Shown here: piece after piece, positions 1 through 8,848 of the stretch | Position numbering within the stretch: position 1 is the stretch's first letter | Layout: every line of letters begins with the position of its first letter | Source: Ectocarpus siliculosus | Lineage: Eukaryota; Sar; Phaeophyceae; Ectocarpales; Ectocarpaceae | NCBI GenBank assembly: GCA_000310025.1 | Contig: FN649741.1 | Span: 7,670,698-7,685,233, forward strand | Length of the DNA stretch: 14,536 nt | Reading direction: 5' to 3' | The notes under the pieces: model-generated | The model's input: only the letters and a program-made list of their open reading frames with translations | The model's database searches: none | What the model was told of the DNA's origin: nothing | Program-made: the position numbers and the translations under genes

Positions 1-631
1 ACTGCTTGTAGTAGTGTACCAGGTACAGCAGTAGTAGGGGTTGGAGAGCGGAAATCGACGGGGACCTTCGCACCTGATGATGGGGCGCGGCGAGGCTACA
101 TGCGGCGACACCGGCTTGTTCGCCTGCTGCAGGCACAGGCACAGGATTCTCCTTCTCAAGGGGACGAGCTGTGCGTTCTTCATGCCATACCTTGACAAGA
201 CCTGCCCGGGTGCTGTATGAGTACGTTGCTCGCTGGGATACACCGACGAGAGCAAATTTTGCGGTCGAATCTCCGAGCTGCACTGCCGTTGTTGCAGCTG
301 CCTCGAGCTCTATCGTAGCCTTAGCTGTATTCGAGTTTTTGAGTTCTCCGGGGACGAACTTCTGTCCCGTGATCGTTTCCACAGCCTCCGCCGTGTACTG
401 AGTGCCAAGGTCTTGATTCAGGACCTTCTTCACGAACGTCAGGGTAGCCTTCTTCTTGAGATTGATGAGGAAGGTTGATGAGGAGTGCGGTTCGGGCATC
501 CCAATCGCGGCAAAGGCGTAATTAAGTGCGACTCGTTCGTGGAGCTTGTCGAAGAACGACTCGAAGACGTCGCGATGGCTTATTACACCCGCCGCACCCC
601 ATATTCGAAAGGTTGTAGGTTGCTTGCCCAT
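1..631 (-). CDS. Unrecognised protein, 5' end of gene, runs off left edge
   Basis: The reading frame opens with ATG at 631-629 and stays open to base 1, about 210 codons, so the 3' end lies outside the window. I do not recognise the family. The first 147 codons have the composition of a soluble mixed alpha/beta protein: the N-terminus is MGKQPTTFRIWGAAG, followed by a stretch rich in Phe, Lys and Leu (FLINLKKKATLTFVKKV) and an Ala/Thr/Glu-rich segment. There is no obvious signal peptide or membrane helix. At 191/190 the sequence GTCAAG|gtatgg is a plausible splice donor that would close a first exon of 441 bases in phase 0. The codons beyond it (Pro/Val and Leu/Tyr-rich, with a GTGCCT repeat) look like intron read-through. 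The start is chosen because the upstream DNA turns into a pyrimidine-rich leader and because all downstream codons are open. The gene is separated from the next one by nearly 4 kb. Confidence 0.6.
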   Translation of the reverse strand, partial: MGKQPTTFRIWGAAGVISHRDVFESFFDKLHERVALNYAFAAIGMPEPHSSSTFLINLKKKATLTFVKKVLNQDLGTQYTAEAVETITGQKFVPGELKNSNTAKATIELEAAATTAVQLGDSTAKFALVGVSQRATYSYSTRAGLVKVWHEERTARPLEKENPVPVPAAGEQAGVAACSLAAPHHQVRRSPSISALQPLLLLYLVHYYKQ

Positions 632-712
632 GATATGAGAGGCGACAGCGACAGGGGTAAGGGAGGAGGGAGAGAGGCGCGCGGTGGGCGAGTAGGGAGG
701 GTGAGCTTGTGA
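632..712 (-). promoter_or_regulatory. Pyrimidine-rich leader of the left-edge gene
   Basis: Read on the minus strand, this stretch is strongly C/T-rich (blocks such as CTCTCTCCCTCCTCCC) and ends directly at the ATG of the left-edge gene. That fits a 5' untranslated leader or initiator region. No TATA box is apparent. The assignment is positional inference only. Confidence 0.3.
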
Positions 713-726
713 GGTTTCGAGCTATG

Positions 727-774
727 AAAGAGTGGATACACGATGCGGCGCAATTATGCAAAGAGTGGATACAC
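727..774. repeat. 15-base direct repeat, two copies
   Basis: AAAGAGTGGATACAC occurs at 727-741 and again at 760-774, 33 bases apart, just upstream of the left-edge gene's leader. This could be a chance or slippage repeat, or a paired regulatory site. Nothing else supports a function. Confidence 0.5.
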
Positions 775-2030
775 CAGACCACCAACGGACCAACACCCCG
801 CAACTCCGATAAAAGGATAGCGCACACACACGCTCAACAACCCCGCCCGGTTGTTGATCGGCTGGGCCATATTCGAGTGCTCCAATGGCACTCTCTCGGC
901 ATCCCGGCATGCATCACACAAAAGCCACCGGGCATAAATACAAGGTTTAGCAACAGCTAGGTGGGATGACCTTCGTAGCGGTATGTACGCAAACACGCAA
1001 ACAGAATATGCGTAGACTACATGTGTACATGTCATGTGTACAACCGCGCTTGAGAACACAACAAATGAGAAAAGAACGAATCATCAGTGGGACGATCAAG
1101 GCAGGCTGGCTGCTGCCTAGATGTATTAGACTACTGTAGTTAGATGTATCGGGACGACAGCAGCACCGGCTGCCAACCAACACGAGCTGATGGTGCTCCA
1201 CGCCACCAGTGAAATAAGCACTGCGATGCTTGGCATTGCGGCACACTACTGCAAGTCGCCGTTGTGTATAGAACCTGTCCTGCTCGTACGTGAAGGCCCT
1301 GGTTTCTGACATGTGTCGACGGCATCTTCCCATTCTCACTCGTCGTGCAGGTGGTCTGAAACTGCACACGATAGACCAGGCTTCAACATCCCCCGGTTTA
1401 TTTCAAAGTGCTCACAATACCTCGCCAACTCGTCATCGGCTAATTCGCGGCAGAGCTGGTGGCGTTGTACACAAAACCACTCCTCCTGCGGGGAAAAGAT
1501 ATGCCTCCTGCGGCAGGAAGGTGAGCGAACAACCGTTGGTCAGCTGTCGTTGTACTTCTCAACACAATCAAGTGTATTATACACAGTGGAACACTCTTCT
1601 CCCAGGCAATGTAATAGTATTCCTGCGTTCGTTTTGTATTTCAAAGCGGTCGGTGGCACCAAAAAGGGGGTGAAGAACGAATCAATTGTGTTTGTCATAC
1701 AACAATCGCCGCCACGTTTTCATGACTCAGCAAGTCACACTGAACGACCGACACCTTTTCCCTAGAACGACGAAGGTAGCCCTGGTAGTTGCAGGAAATA
1801 TTGTGAAGCCGAGATCGATGTTTCGAGCCAGCATATGCCAACGAGCCGGCCGCACAACCGGTGTGCTTATGTGCCGGTCATCACAACATAGACTACATAC
1901 CCGAAAAACATGCAGATCATGTTGCTCACTCCCTGTGTACTCCTTCCTCTTCGGTTTTCGACGAAAACGGTACCCGCTCAGACTGTTCAACCGAGGTCCA
2001 ACAAAAGGTGGCGCCGCCTGCGTTAAGCTA

Positions 2031-2120
2031 CAATGGCGACGACGGCGATAACGGCAGCAGCAACAACATCAATAACCTCATCATCATGGACAACAACAAC
2101 GACAACGACAATAAAAAAAG
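2031..2120. repeat. Imperfect GAC/AAC/ATC triplet tract
   Basis: About 90 bases of degenerate triplets (GACGACGGC, AACAACAACGACAACGAC) interrupted by single-base changes. This looks like a decayed microsatellite. It creates open frames on both strands encoding Asn/Asp-rich or Val-rich runs, which are artefacts of the triplet structure. Confidence 0.6.
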
Positions 2121-3146
2121 TAACACCGAACAACGACACTACTAACAACAAGACCAACACCGGAGAACAAAGGTAGTGTGGTGGCTCTACCACCGTGTCA
2201 AACCCCAGCCATGGCCGTTGGCGATGACCCTGGAACGGGAGTACGACGGTGCATTGAGGGGCCGATACGTAACGAGGAAGACCTTCGTTCGGTAAAAGAT
2301 GGCAGACAAAGAGGGTGGGGAGGGGAAGGAAGGCTGATAGAACGGGGTTGAGAGCACATCCATACGAGAGGTGCTTGTGATACTGGAGGGCGTGGATGGC
2401 GAGCAACGTGCCCGGTTGAGGAAGGCGCAGTGGCTTTTGGAAGAGGTCGCGAGGCGAGTCAAAGTCGCCCCATGGGGTGTTTGCATCGACGATGCTCTTG
2501 CTTACGCCATATGTTTGCGTCCACGGCAGTTTGTCTGTCCCGCTGCGCGAGGAGAACACGACAACAAGGGTCAAACAGATCGGGGATCGCGCTACCCTGC
2601 TGGAACATACTCTCAAAACGAACCAGACCAACACTCTTCTTTTAATTCCCATCATCTCAACTTCGAGAAATTCCCCTTTCTAGTATACTTCGTACCACGT
2701 GTTTTTCTCCGTCGAAGTTTGGCATGCCTTGTCTGATACGCTAAATTGATCGGTGCCCCTTGTATTCGTGTTCTTTCGTCAGAATCTCTTCCGCCGTTTT
2801 CTCCGAACCAGGAGTAGTGGAAAGCCTCGGGAGGAACTATGGTGGGGTTTCCATCGCTGGACAGTGCGGTCCTGGGAACCCAGCGGGCACGCACCATTCA
2901 GCCTCACAACGTAATTGTTTAGGTCATGAGGTGCAACCTGACCTTACAAAATGATTTGATGCCATAGGGCCGCCAGATTTGTTTTGTGCATACTGTTAAC
3001 GTAATTCGCGAGTATGATGGGGACGTTGCCAGGGTGTCAAAATAACATTAGTCTGCGGCCGAGGAGAATCCGCCTTCTCCGGATGTGGATCAATACGAAA
3101 TGTACGGGGTACGGGGCAGAGGCATGTCAGAACCATTGTCAATATA

Positions 3147-3184
3147 CGTATGATACGCGACACAACGTATGATACGCGATACAA
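3147..3184. repeat. Tandem repeat, 2 x 19 bases
   Basis: CGTATGATACGCGACACAA at 3147-3165 is followed immediately by the same unit with one change (GATACAA ending) at 3166-3184. It lies directly before the long AAC-type tract and may be part of the same unstable region. Confidence 0.7.
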
Positions 3185-3190
3185 CTTTGT

Positions 3191-3491
3191 AGCAGCAACA
3201 ACGGCAACAGCAACAACAACAGCAACAGCAACAACGATAACGACAACTGCAACAACGAAGACAGCACCCAACGGCGACGGGAATGACAGCAGCATCAACA
3301 GCATGAACAACGACACCCCAACGACAGCAACAGCAACGGCAACAGCAACGACACCGATGGCGCTAACAATAACAACGACAACCGCAGCGACGACGATAGC
3401 GACAACGACAACAGTAACGACAACATGAATAGCGACAACATAAACAACCGTCATCACTATCATCACCATTATCAACAACAATAACAACAAG
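3191..3491. repeat. Long imperfect AAC/AGC/GAC triplet tract
   Basis: Roughly 300 bases are built from AAC, GGC, AGC, ACG and GAC triplets with an almost unbroken 3-base period. The plus strand reads as Thr/Ala-rich or Asn/Ser-rich depending on frame, and the minus strand as Val/Ala-rich. Both strands are open for long stretches because the triplets avoid stop codons. I read this as an expanded and degraded microsatellite and not a gene. No flanking splice sites or conserved domain support translation. Confidence 0.65.
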
Positions 3492-4451
3492 CTGACGCCA
3501 ATATTCGACGGTTTTCTTGTGCTGACGCGAGAGTGAGGTGTGGTTGGTATCAGGGGGCTGCACAGAGCATACCCGTCGCACTGTACGATAACACCTTCGT
3601 ACATCACAGTACCCGTTCAGGCGCTTCGACAACGCTTCAACAACAACGGGTTTGAACATCGACATCCTACCGACGGTTCTACATTTGCCGGCAACGCCAT
3701 GGCCGGTGCTGGAAGACGAGTGCCGCCCGGCAGGTCTTGTGAGGATTGAACACTTCAAACGGTTCAATATCAAATCCCACCCGGTTATACCCTACATCGT
3801 ATCACACCAGGTTGCAATACATCACATCACATTGCCTCAAATCATACCACACTGCGCTAGAAGTACCACCGGTAGCACAACAAGTAGTCACCGCGTGGAC
3901 GTTCAGGGGGGTGTACATTAAGGGGAACAGCACAAGGCATGTGACCCCAGCTATTGCTGTACAACTACAGCGGACGGATTCCCCCGAGTCTCAACCAACC
4001 AACTGCGATTGGAGGCTACCCCGACATACGTACGAAACCTTCATTCCACGCACGCTCAACTCCACAACTTTGATCCACTCTCTTTTCACGAAGTTGTAGC
4101 AACAGACCGGGCTGAAGTTAAGCCAATCCTCTTTGCCAAGCAACGAAAAGCGAGTGTTCATTCGATCATTTCTGGGGCACCATTTTGTAGACCTTCAAAC
4201 AAACAAGCAATCCTCCAGGACTACCAGGCCTAATGAACCAGTAACCAGGACATCATGCAGTAGGACCACTCTGCGCTCCGCCTTGTGCGTACTCGTCTGC
4301 GAGATTGTTAAAGCTTAAAGCGCTTCAGTTTCTCCCGCGCCTTGCGCTGGTATTGACGAGGGCAGATGAGGGGGTAAGATAAGTACATGCATGGCATAAG
4401 GTGGACATTCAAACTGCATGGTTTCCAAAATATGTCGATCAAACCGCCCGG

Positions 4452-4673
4452 TCAGCAAACTAAGTTGAACATCAGGTACATGGCGTACACAAACAGTCTC
4501 GTCAAGCTTCTCCGAACCTTTGCGATGATGTCGAAGAAACCTAATCCGTCGACGGATTCAGATAGACCGGAACACTCGAGACGTTCAAGGTGCTTCCATC
4601 CACCGCATTCAAGCATGCACGTAGCCATCTGGTTCATCTCATGCCCTTGCGCCTTCGCATCCGTGTCACCGCG
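4452..4673 (-). CDS. Terminal exon, ARM10 and C-terminus
   Basis: From gtcgcag|CGCGGT, 73 codons to a TGA at 4454-4452. It encodes MNQMATCMLECGGWKHLERL and then GLGFFDIIAKV, matching the family's ARM10 (pattern YAxxIxxAxGLEKIExLQ ... IYEKAxxIIE). The short hydrophilic lead RGDTDAKAQGHE corresponds to the family's loop after ENILKVGE. The tail RRSLTRLFVYAMYLMFNLVC is hydrophobic and unlike the usual acidic C-terminus, so an intron after IIAK (AAG|gttcgg) is possible and the true stop could lie elsewhere. Confidence 0.7.
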   Translation of the reverse strand, partial: RGDTDAKAQGHEMNQMATCMLECGGWKHLERLECSGLSESVDGLGFFDIIAKVRRSLTRLFVYAMYLMFNLVC

Positions 4674-4877
4674 CTGCGACACACAAGCAACAAGCGCAAA
4701 GGGAGAAGTTCGCAGAAAAACGCATACTACATGAGGTACGAGGGATCAAAGGGACACAAACAGTAGTGCAACCCTGACTCAAAACCTACAAAAAAAAATG
4801 GCCGCTTCGGAATTTTCGGCAAAGGCGCTGCGCGCCAGAGCGCGGCGGAAACAACAAGGCCTTTATCAGCCACCCAC

Positions 4878-5027
4878 CTCAAGGATTCTCTCGACGATCT
4901 CGAGCACGTTCGCCATGACTTCGGCAGTAATGAAATTCTCCAAGAGGATGAACAGGCGCGGGATCCATCCTCTGACTTCCTCCGGCTCGCCAAACTTGGT
5001 GGCGTTCGAGATAACTGATGCAGCACA
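4878..5027 (-). CDS. Cassette 5 exon B5, ARM8 end and ARM9
   Basis: A phase-0 exon of 50 codons, the longest B copy, from cccccag|TGTGCT to CTTGAG|gtgggt. It encodes CAASVISNATKFGEPEEV, RGWIPRLFILLENF and VLEIVERILE. ISNAT and the helix VLEIVERILE are close to the family ISNATSGG and CLEGLENILK, so B5 and A1 may be the two ends of the ancestral single cassette. Retention of the following intron adds VGG and a stop; splicing joins it in phase 0 to the ARM10 exon. Confidence 0.88.
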
Positions 5028-5371
5028 CTGGGGGGGGGGGGACGACAACCACGATTAGCGCGGGTTCGAGCGTTGCATAAAAAAATAGGTGCAGCCTCGG
5101 ACACGTACACGCAAAATCGCTGGACTACACTATACCTGCCGTGCAACGGTGCAGATTAATACGGGCACAATCACACGTTGAAAGAAGGGATGGAATCTGA
5201 AGCACGACGACCTTCGACGACAGAGGAAAAGCTGCTCGGATCAAAATCGCGACGAGAGGAAAAGACGCCCCGCCTCCATCGAAACGAGAACCAGATACCG
5301 GACAGGAGAGTTCCGAACAAATCACACTCACGCACAACAAGTGGTAAATGTGCTGCGAACAAATTACACAC

Positions 5372-5569
5372 CAATCGAATGCCGTAGTTCACATCGGCAA
5401 GGAGCTGGATGACGGCAGGTACGACGCCGGCCTCGATCGCGGCCCGAGTCTGCTCCTTGTTGCACCTCGTAACCTCGTGGATGACCTGGCAAGTCTTCTC
5501 GCGGACTTCTGTATTCGACGAGCTGAGCAGATCAAGCAGCCGCCGCCATGCATCGGAGTCAGGAACCAC
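5372..5569 (-). CDS. Cassette 5 exon A5, ARM7 and first part of ARM8
   Basis: A phase-0 exon of 66 codons from cgtccgcag|GTG to CGATTG|gtgtgt. It encodes VVPDSDAWRRLLDLL, REKTCQVIHEVTRCNKEQ and AAIEAGVVPAVIQLLAD. The ARM7 groove pair is Gln/Glu. It is closest to A3 in sequence. Confidence 0.88.
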
Positions 5570-5775
5570 CTGCGGACGAGGAACATTCAAGGAGGCGGGA
5601 GTCAAAGCCCATGAACAGCTTGCCGAGTGAAGGCACATATCCAAACCAATCAAAACAAGATATACGAAGCGTCCACGCGCCTCTACGCTCGATTCAGCAC
5701 GATTGTTCTGTACACAACCGCCAACATGCTTGGCATGTGTAGTCACTCTGTGAACGCCTAATTCACGAGTCGCAC

Positions 5776-5922
5776 CTTAAGGAATTTCTGTAGGATCCAT
5801 GACACCCGGGCGGTGGAGATGGTGCCGCAGTTCCCCAAGAGGCTCAATAGGCGCGAGACCCACCTCCTGATTTCCTCCGACTCGCGTAACTCGATGACGT
5901 TCGAGATAGCTGATGCCGCGTG
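5776..5922 (-). CDS. Cassette 4 exon B4, ARM8 end and ARM9
   Basis: A phase-0 exon of 49 codons from cccccag|CACGCG to CTTAAG|gtgcga. It encodes HAASAISNVIELRESEEI, RRWVSRLLSLLGNC and VSWILQKFLK. ISN at the ARM8 groove position is kept; GWIP is changed to RWVS. The acceptor follows a very long C tract. Intron retention would add VRLVN and a stop. Confidence 0.87.
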
Positions 5923-5997
5923 CTGGGGGGGGGGTGGGGGGGAAACCACGAGTAGCACCGCATGTGTCGACAGCAACACGCGTTCGCGGGATACATA

Positions 5998-6177
5998 CAG
6001 TCGGTGGTCCTCAATAGCGGTAGGTAGTGACAAGAGGTTTTGGTGCCGCTATAGAGGGCAGTGCCGCTATTCCTATTAGGGATTTGTACTGAGAAATGTA
6101 TTTGTGCCAAACAATTTCGGTGCCGCTATAGAGGGCATTCCGCTATTGAGGGTACCGTTAATGAGGACCGCCGACTG
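5998..6177. mobile_element. Short non-autonomous DNA transposon, TA target site, in the A4-B4 intron
   Basis: A 180-base segment begins CAGTCGGTGGTCCTCA and ends with the inverted form, TGAGGACCGCCGACTG, and is flanked by TA on both sides (5996-5997 and 6178-6179). Terminal inverted repeats plus a TA duplication are the signature of Tc1/mariner-type MITEs. Inside, GGTGCCGCTATAGAGGGCA occurs twice (near 6041 and 6120), and CTCAATAGCGG occurs near the left end with its inverse near the right. Removing it brings the intron from 517 to about 335 bases, the same size as its homologues, which supports insertion. There is no transposase frame. Confidence 0.8.
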
Positions 6178-6439
6178 TAATCAAAACATGCAACGCTTGC
6201 CAAAAAAACATAAATTCTAGCTTCAGTGCAACGGTGCAGGCAAATTAGGGCAAAACCACACGAAAGAATACTGGCCGGAAATACCTGAAGCAAGACGACG
6301 TTCGACGGCATGAAGAAAATTATTCAGATCAATGCGTGATCAGAGTGAACGACGCCCCCATCGAAACGAGAGTACCTCGAAACAACGCACACTCACGAAC
6401 ACCACAAGCGGTCAATGTACTGCCTTACAAATTGCACAC

Positions 6440-6637
6440 CCGTTGAATGTCGGAATCCCTATCGGCCAGTTGCTTGATGAGGACAGGTACGATGCCGGCC
6501 TCGACTACGGCCCGAGCCTGCTCCTTGTTGACCGTCGTGATCCAGCGGGTGACTTCGCAAGCCTTATAGCGGACTTTAGTATTCGACGAACTGAGCAGAT
6601 GACAAAGCCATCGCCATGCATCGGAGTGAGGAACCGC
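6440..6637 (-). CDS. Cassette 4 exon A4, ARM7 and first part of ARM8
   Basis: A phase-0 exon of 66 codons from catctgcag|GCG to CAACGG|gtgtgc. It encodes AVPHSDAWRWLCHLL, KACEVTRWITTVNKEQ and AVVEAGIVPVLIKQLAD. The ARM7 groove pair is Glu/Trp, the most unusual of the five. Reading into the intron meets a stop after VCNL, confirming that the exon ends at this donor. Confidence 0.87.
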
Positions 6638-6839
6638 CTGCAGATGAGGAACATTCAAGGAGGCGGGAGTCAAAGGTCATGAACACACGGCGTCATGAGG
6701 AGACACGCGTCATACCAAAAAGGCGTCCACGATGCGTCAACGAAGCTCGAAACTCCACTCAGCACAATCGGTTTGGAAGCAAACAGCAACGTGCATGCAG
6801 ATGTCGGTCCCTCGCGGACGCCTCCACACAACGTTTTAC

Positions 6840-6983
6840 CTGGAGGGTTATCCCAAGGATCTCGAGCGCCCCGATGATGACTTGGGTATCGTCAATCTCC
6901 AAGAGGGCTAACAAGACCGGGATCCATCCCCTGACTTCCTTCGGCTCGTCTTCCTCCGTGACATTCGAGACTGATGCAGGGTT
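6840..6983 (-). CDS. Cassette 3 exon B3, ARM8 end and ARM9, most diverged B copy
   Basis: A phase-0 exon of 48 codons from ccccgtag|AACCCT to CTCCAG|gtaaaa. It encodes NPASVSNVTEEDEPKEV, RGWIPVLLALLEIDD and IIGALEILGITLQ. It differs from the other B exons at many positions and has balanced codon-sized indels, yet stays open and keeps the groove Asn (VSN) and the GWIP core. This pattern argues against simple decay. The acceptor ends in TAG after a long C/T tract, and the donor is gtaaaa in place of gtgcg. Confidence 0.8.
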
Positions 6984-7335
6984 CTACGGGGAGGGGGAGG
7001 GAAGGATCGACAACAACGAGTAGCACGCGTTCGCGCGTTGAATAACTAAAACAGGGCTCGGACATGTACGTGCAAAATCGCAGCCGACCTAAACTCAATA
7101 GCTGTGGTGTAACGGTGCAGACAAATATGGGCACGATTACAATTACACAAAAGAAAAAGGGCCGCAAACATCTGAAGCAGGACGACGTTCGGCCACAGAA
7201 TTCAGATCAACATCCGTGATGAGAGTAAAAGACGCTCCGCCTCCATCGAAACGAGAACCAGATGATGGACAGCAAGGAGTCCAGCGAAACATCACGCACG
7301 AACTCAAACAAGTGGTCAGCAAACAAAGCACGAAC

Positions 7336-7533
7336 CCGCGGAATGTCGGGATTCCCATCGGCAAGGAGCTGGATGAGGACAGGTACGATGCCGGCCTCGA
7401 TCGCGGCCCGAGACTGCTCCTTGTTGCACCTCGTGACCTTGTGGATGATTTCGCAAGTCTTCTCGCGGACTTTAGGATCCGACGAGCTGAGCAGATCTCG
7501 GAGCCGTCGCCATGCATCGGAGGCAGGAACCAC
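7336..7533 (-). CDS. Cassette 3 exon A3, ARM7 and first part of ARM8
   Basis: A phase-0 exon of 66 codons from catccgcag|GTG to CCGCGG|gttcgt. It encodes VVPASDAWRRLRDLL, REKTCEIIHKVTRCNKEQ and AAIEAGIVPVLIQLLAD. The ARM7 groove pair is Glu/Lys. The donor has T at intron position 3 where other A exons have G, so this site may be used less efficiently. Confidence 0.87.
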
Positions 7534-7636
7534 CTGCGGATGAGAAACATTCAAGGAGACGTCAGCCAAAGCCCTTGGACACCTTGTCGGATGAAGGCAC
7601 ACAGCCATTCTAAAAAAAAAAAACTCAGCAAGCGTC

Positions 7637-7904
7637 CACGAGCCTCTACGGTCAACTCAACACAACTATTCTGGGCACAAACGACAACATGCATCGACAT
7701 GTCTGGTAACTCTGTGGACACCTAGTTCATGAGACGCACCTTGAGGAATTTCTCAAGGATCCCGAACACCCTGAGGATGCCTTGGGTGTCACTCTCCAAG
7801 AGTATGAACAGGAGCGGGATCCATCCCTTGACTTCCTCCGGGTCGCCAAACTCGGCCACGTTCGAGATAGCTGATGCAGCGTACTGGCGGTGGGAGGCGA
7901 CAAC
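7637..7904. repeat. 268-base tract nearly identical to 8746-9013
   Basis: This tract covers the B2 exon, part of the following intron and a few bases of the acceptor side. It matches 8746-9013 with two differences by eye: one silent change in the exon and one in the intron donor region. Identity falls sharply outside both borders, although the surrounding DNA is homologous. This points to recent gene conversion or unequal exchange between cassettes 1 and 2. Confidence 0.85.
7740..7883 (-). CDS. Cassette 2 exon B2, ARM8 end and ARM9
   Basis: A phase-0 exon of 48 codons from cgccag|TACGCT to CTCAAG|gtgcgt. The encoded peptide is the same as B1 (YAASAISNVAEFGDPEEV through GILEKFLK). The exon lies within a 268-base tract nearly identical to the one around B1 at a distance of 1109 bases. 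Its donor gtgcgt is a better consensus than the gtgcga of B1. Confidence 0.88.
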
Positions 7905-8019
7905 CACGATTAGCACGAGTTCTAAAACAGGTGCAGCCTCGAACATGTACACCTAAAATCACCGGCCAAAACTCAATAGCTGCGGTGCAACCGTGTAGAC
8001 AACTATGGGCACAGTAATA

Positions 8020-8250
8020 CCGTAAGGTTGCTAGTCAGCGCACAGGGGTGCGAACGATTTTCAAAGCGTAATTTCTCCACAGCCAGGAGGTTAGAATACC
8101 ACTGCTGCTGTCGAAAATGGGCGGTTTTGGAAATATCTCATCGAGAGCTTTCCTGAGAAGTATCAGTTGGCGCTCGCACCCTCCTAGTTGTGGCGAAATT
8201 ACGCTTTGAAAATCGATTGCACCCCTGTGCGCTGACTCGCAACCTTACGG
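8020..8250. mobile_element. Non-autonomous inverted-repeat element (MITE-like) in the A2-B2 intron
   Basis: A 231-base segment has terminal inverted repeats of about 70 bases: 8020-8091 (starting CCGTAAGGTTGC) mirrors the right end (GCAACCTTACGG, ending 8250) with only a few mismatches. The centre has no transposase frame. The homologous introns of the other cassettes lack it. The trinucleotide AAT flanks both sides one base outside the perfect repeats, a possible 3-base target duplication, but this is not clean enough to assign a superfamily. In RNA it would form a long hairpin within the intron. Confidence 0.8.
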
Positions 8251-8345
8251 GAATTGCACAAAAGAAGAGGCGCAAACATCTGAAGCAGGACGACGTTCAA
8301 CGACAGAACTCAGATCAAAATGCGTGATGAGAGTAAAAGACGTCC

Positions 8346-8370
8346 CGCCTCCATCGAAACGAGAACCAGA
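8346..8370 (-). promoter_or_regulatory. Conserved intronic block after exon A (representative copy)
   Basis: On the transcribed strand, TCTGGTTCTCGTTTCGATGG followed by AGGCG lies about 64-76 bases downstream of every A-exon donor. The copies are 9227-9250 (cassette 1, several changes), 8346-8370, 7238-7262, 6353-6375 (partly changed) and 5271-5295. It could be a splicing signal or a base-pairing site. It could equally be residual identity from duplication. It is translatable in some copies, but stops occur before it in cassettes 1 and 4, so it is not coding. Confidence 0.4.
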
Positions 8371-8443
8371 TGACGGACAGGAAGGGGTCCAGCCAAACAC
8401 CATGTACGAACTCAAACACGTGGTCAGCAAACAAAGCACGCAC

Positions 8444-8641
8444 ATATCGAAAGACGGGATTCGCATCGGCAAGGAGCTTGATGAGGACAGGTACGATGCC
8501 GGCCTCGATCGCGGCCCGAGACTGCTTCTTGTTGCCCCACGTGATCGAGTGGATGGCCCTGCAAGCCCTACCGCAGACTACTGTATTCGGAGAGTTGAGC
8601 AGAGAACGAAACGGCCGCCATGCATCGGAGTGAGGAACCAC
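8444..8641 (-). CDS. Cassette 2 exon A2, ARM7 and first part of ARM8
   Basis: A phase-0 exon of 66 codons from catccgcag|GTG to CGATAT|gtgcgt. It encodes VVPHSDAWRPFRSLL, RACRAIHSITWGNKKQ and AAIEAGIVPVLIKLLAD. The framework motif (VVPxSDAWR, AAIEAGIVPVLI) is shared with A3 and A5. The ARM7 groove pair is Arg/Ser. Its downstream intron carries a 231-base inverted-repeat element. Confidence 0.87.
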
Positions 8642-8848
8642 CTGCGGATGAGAAACATTCAAGGAGACGTCAGTCAAAGCCCATGAACAGCTTGTCAGGT
8701 GGAGGCACATAGCCATACCAATCAAAACAAGAGACGTGAAGCACCCACGAGCCTCTACGGTCAACTCAACACAACTATTCTGGGCACAAACGACAACATG
8801 CATCGACATGTCTGGTAACTCTGTGGACACCTAGTTCATGAGTCGCAC

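Larger units (their letters stand above)
713..4451. other. Gene-poor spacer between the two minus-strand genes
   Basis: I see no recognisable protein, RNA gene or transposon coding region here. The open frames present are short, overlap on both strands and have no family resemblance. The spacer holds two triplet-rich low-complexity tracts (2031-2120 and 3191-3491), a 15-base direct repeat at 727-774, a 2 x 19-base tandem repeat at 3147-3184 and a CATCACA-like low-complexity patch near 3790-3860. It lies downstream of the 3' ends of the importin-like gene and upstream of the left-edge gene, so it includes the former's 3' UTR and the latter's promoter. Confidence 0.5.

Noticed and set aside
947-1765. 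Overlapping open frames of 127-150 codons on both strands
   Set aside because: No family resemblance, Cys/Ser/Arg-rich shadow-like composition and no consistent splice structure.
3150-3428. Thr/Ala-rich 92-codon plus-strand protein
   Set aside because: It is a translation of the triplet microsatellite; other frames are equally open.
3775-3870. CATCACA-like repeat as a satellite or telomere-type sequence
   Set aside because: Units are irregular and the patch is under 100 bases, so ordinary low complexity explains it.
5171-5371. Extension of exon A5 into the following intron frame (with similar open frames after A2 and A3)
   Set aside because: The frame continues in three copies through a shared FSFRWRR-type stretch, but stops occur just after the donor in cassettes 1 and 4, and family homology ends exactly at the GT.
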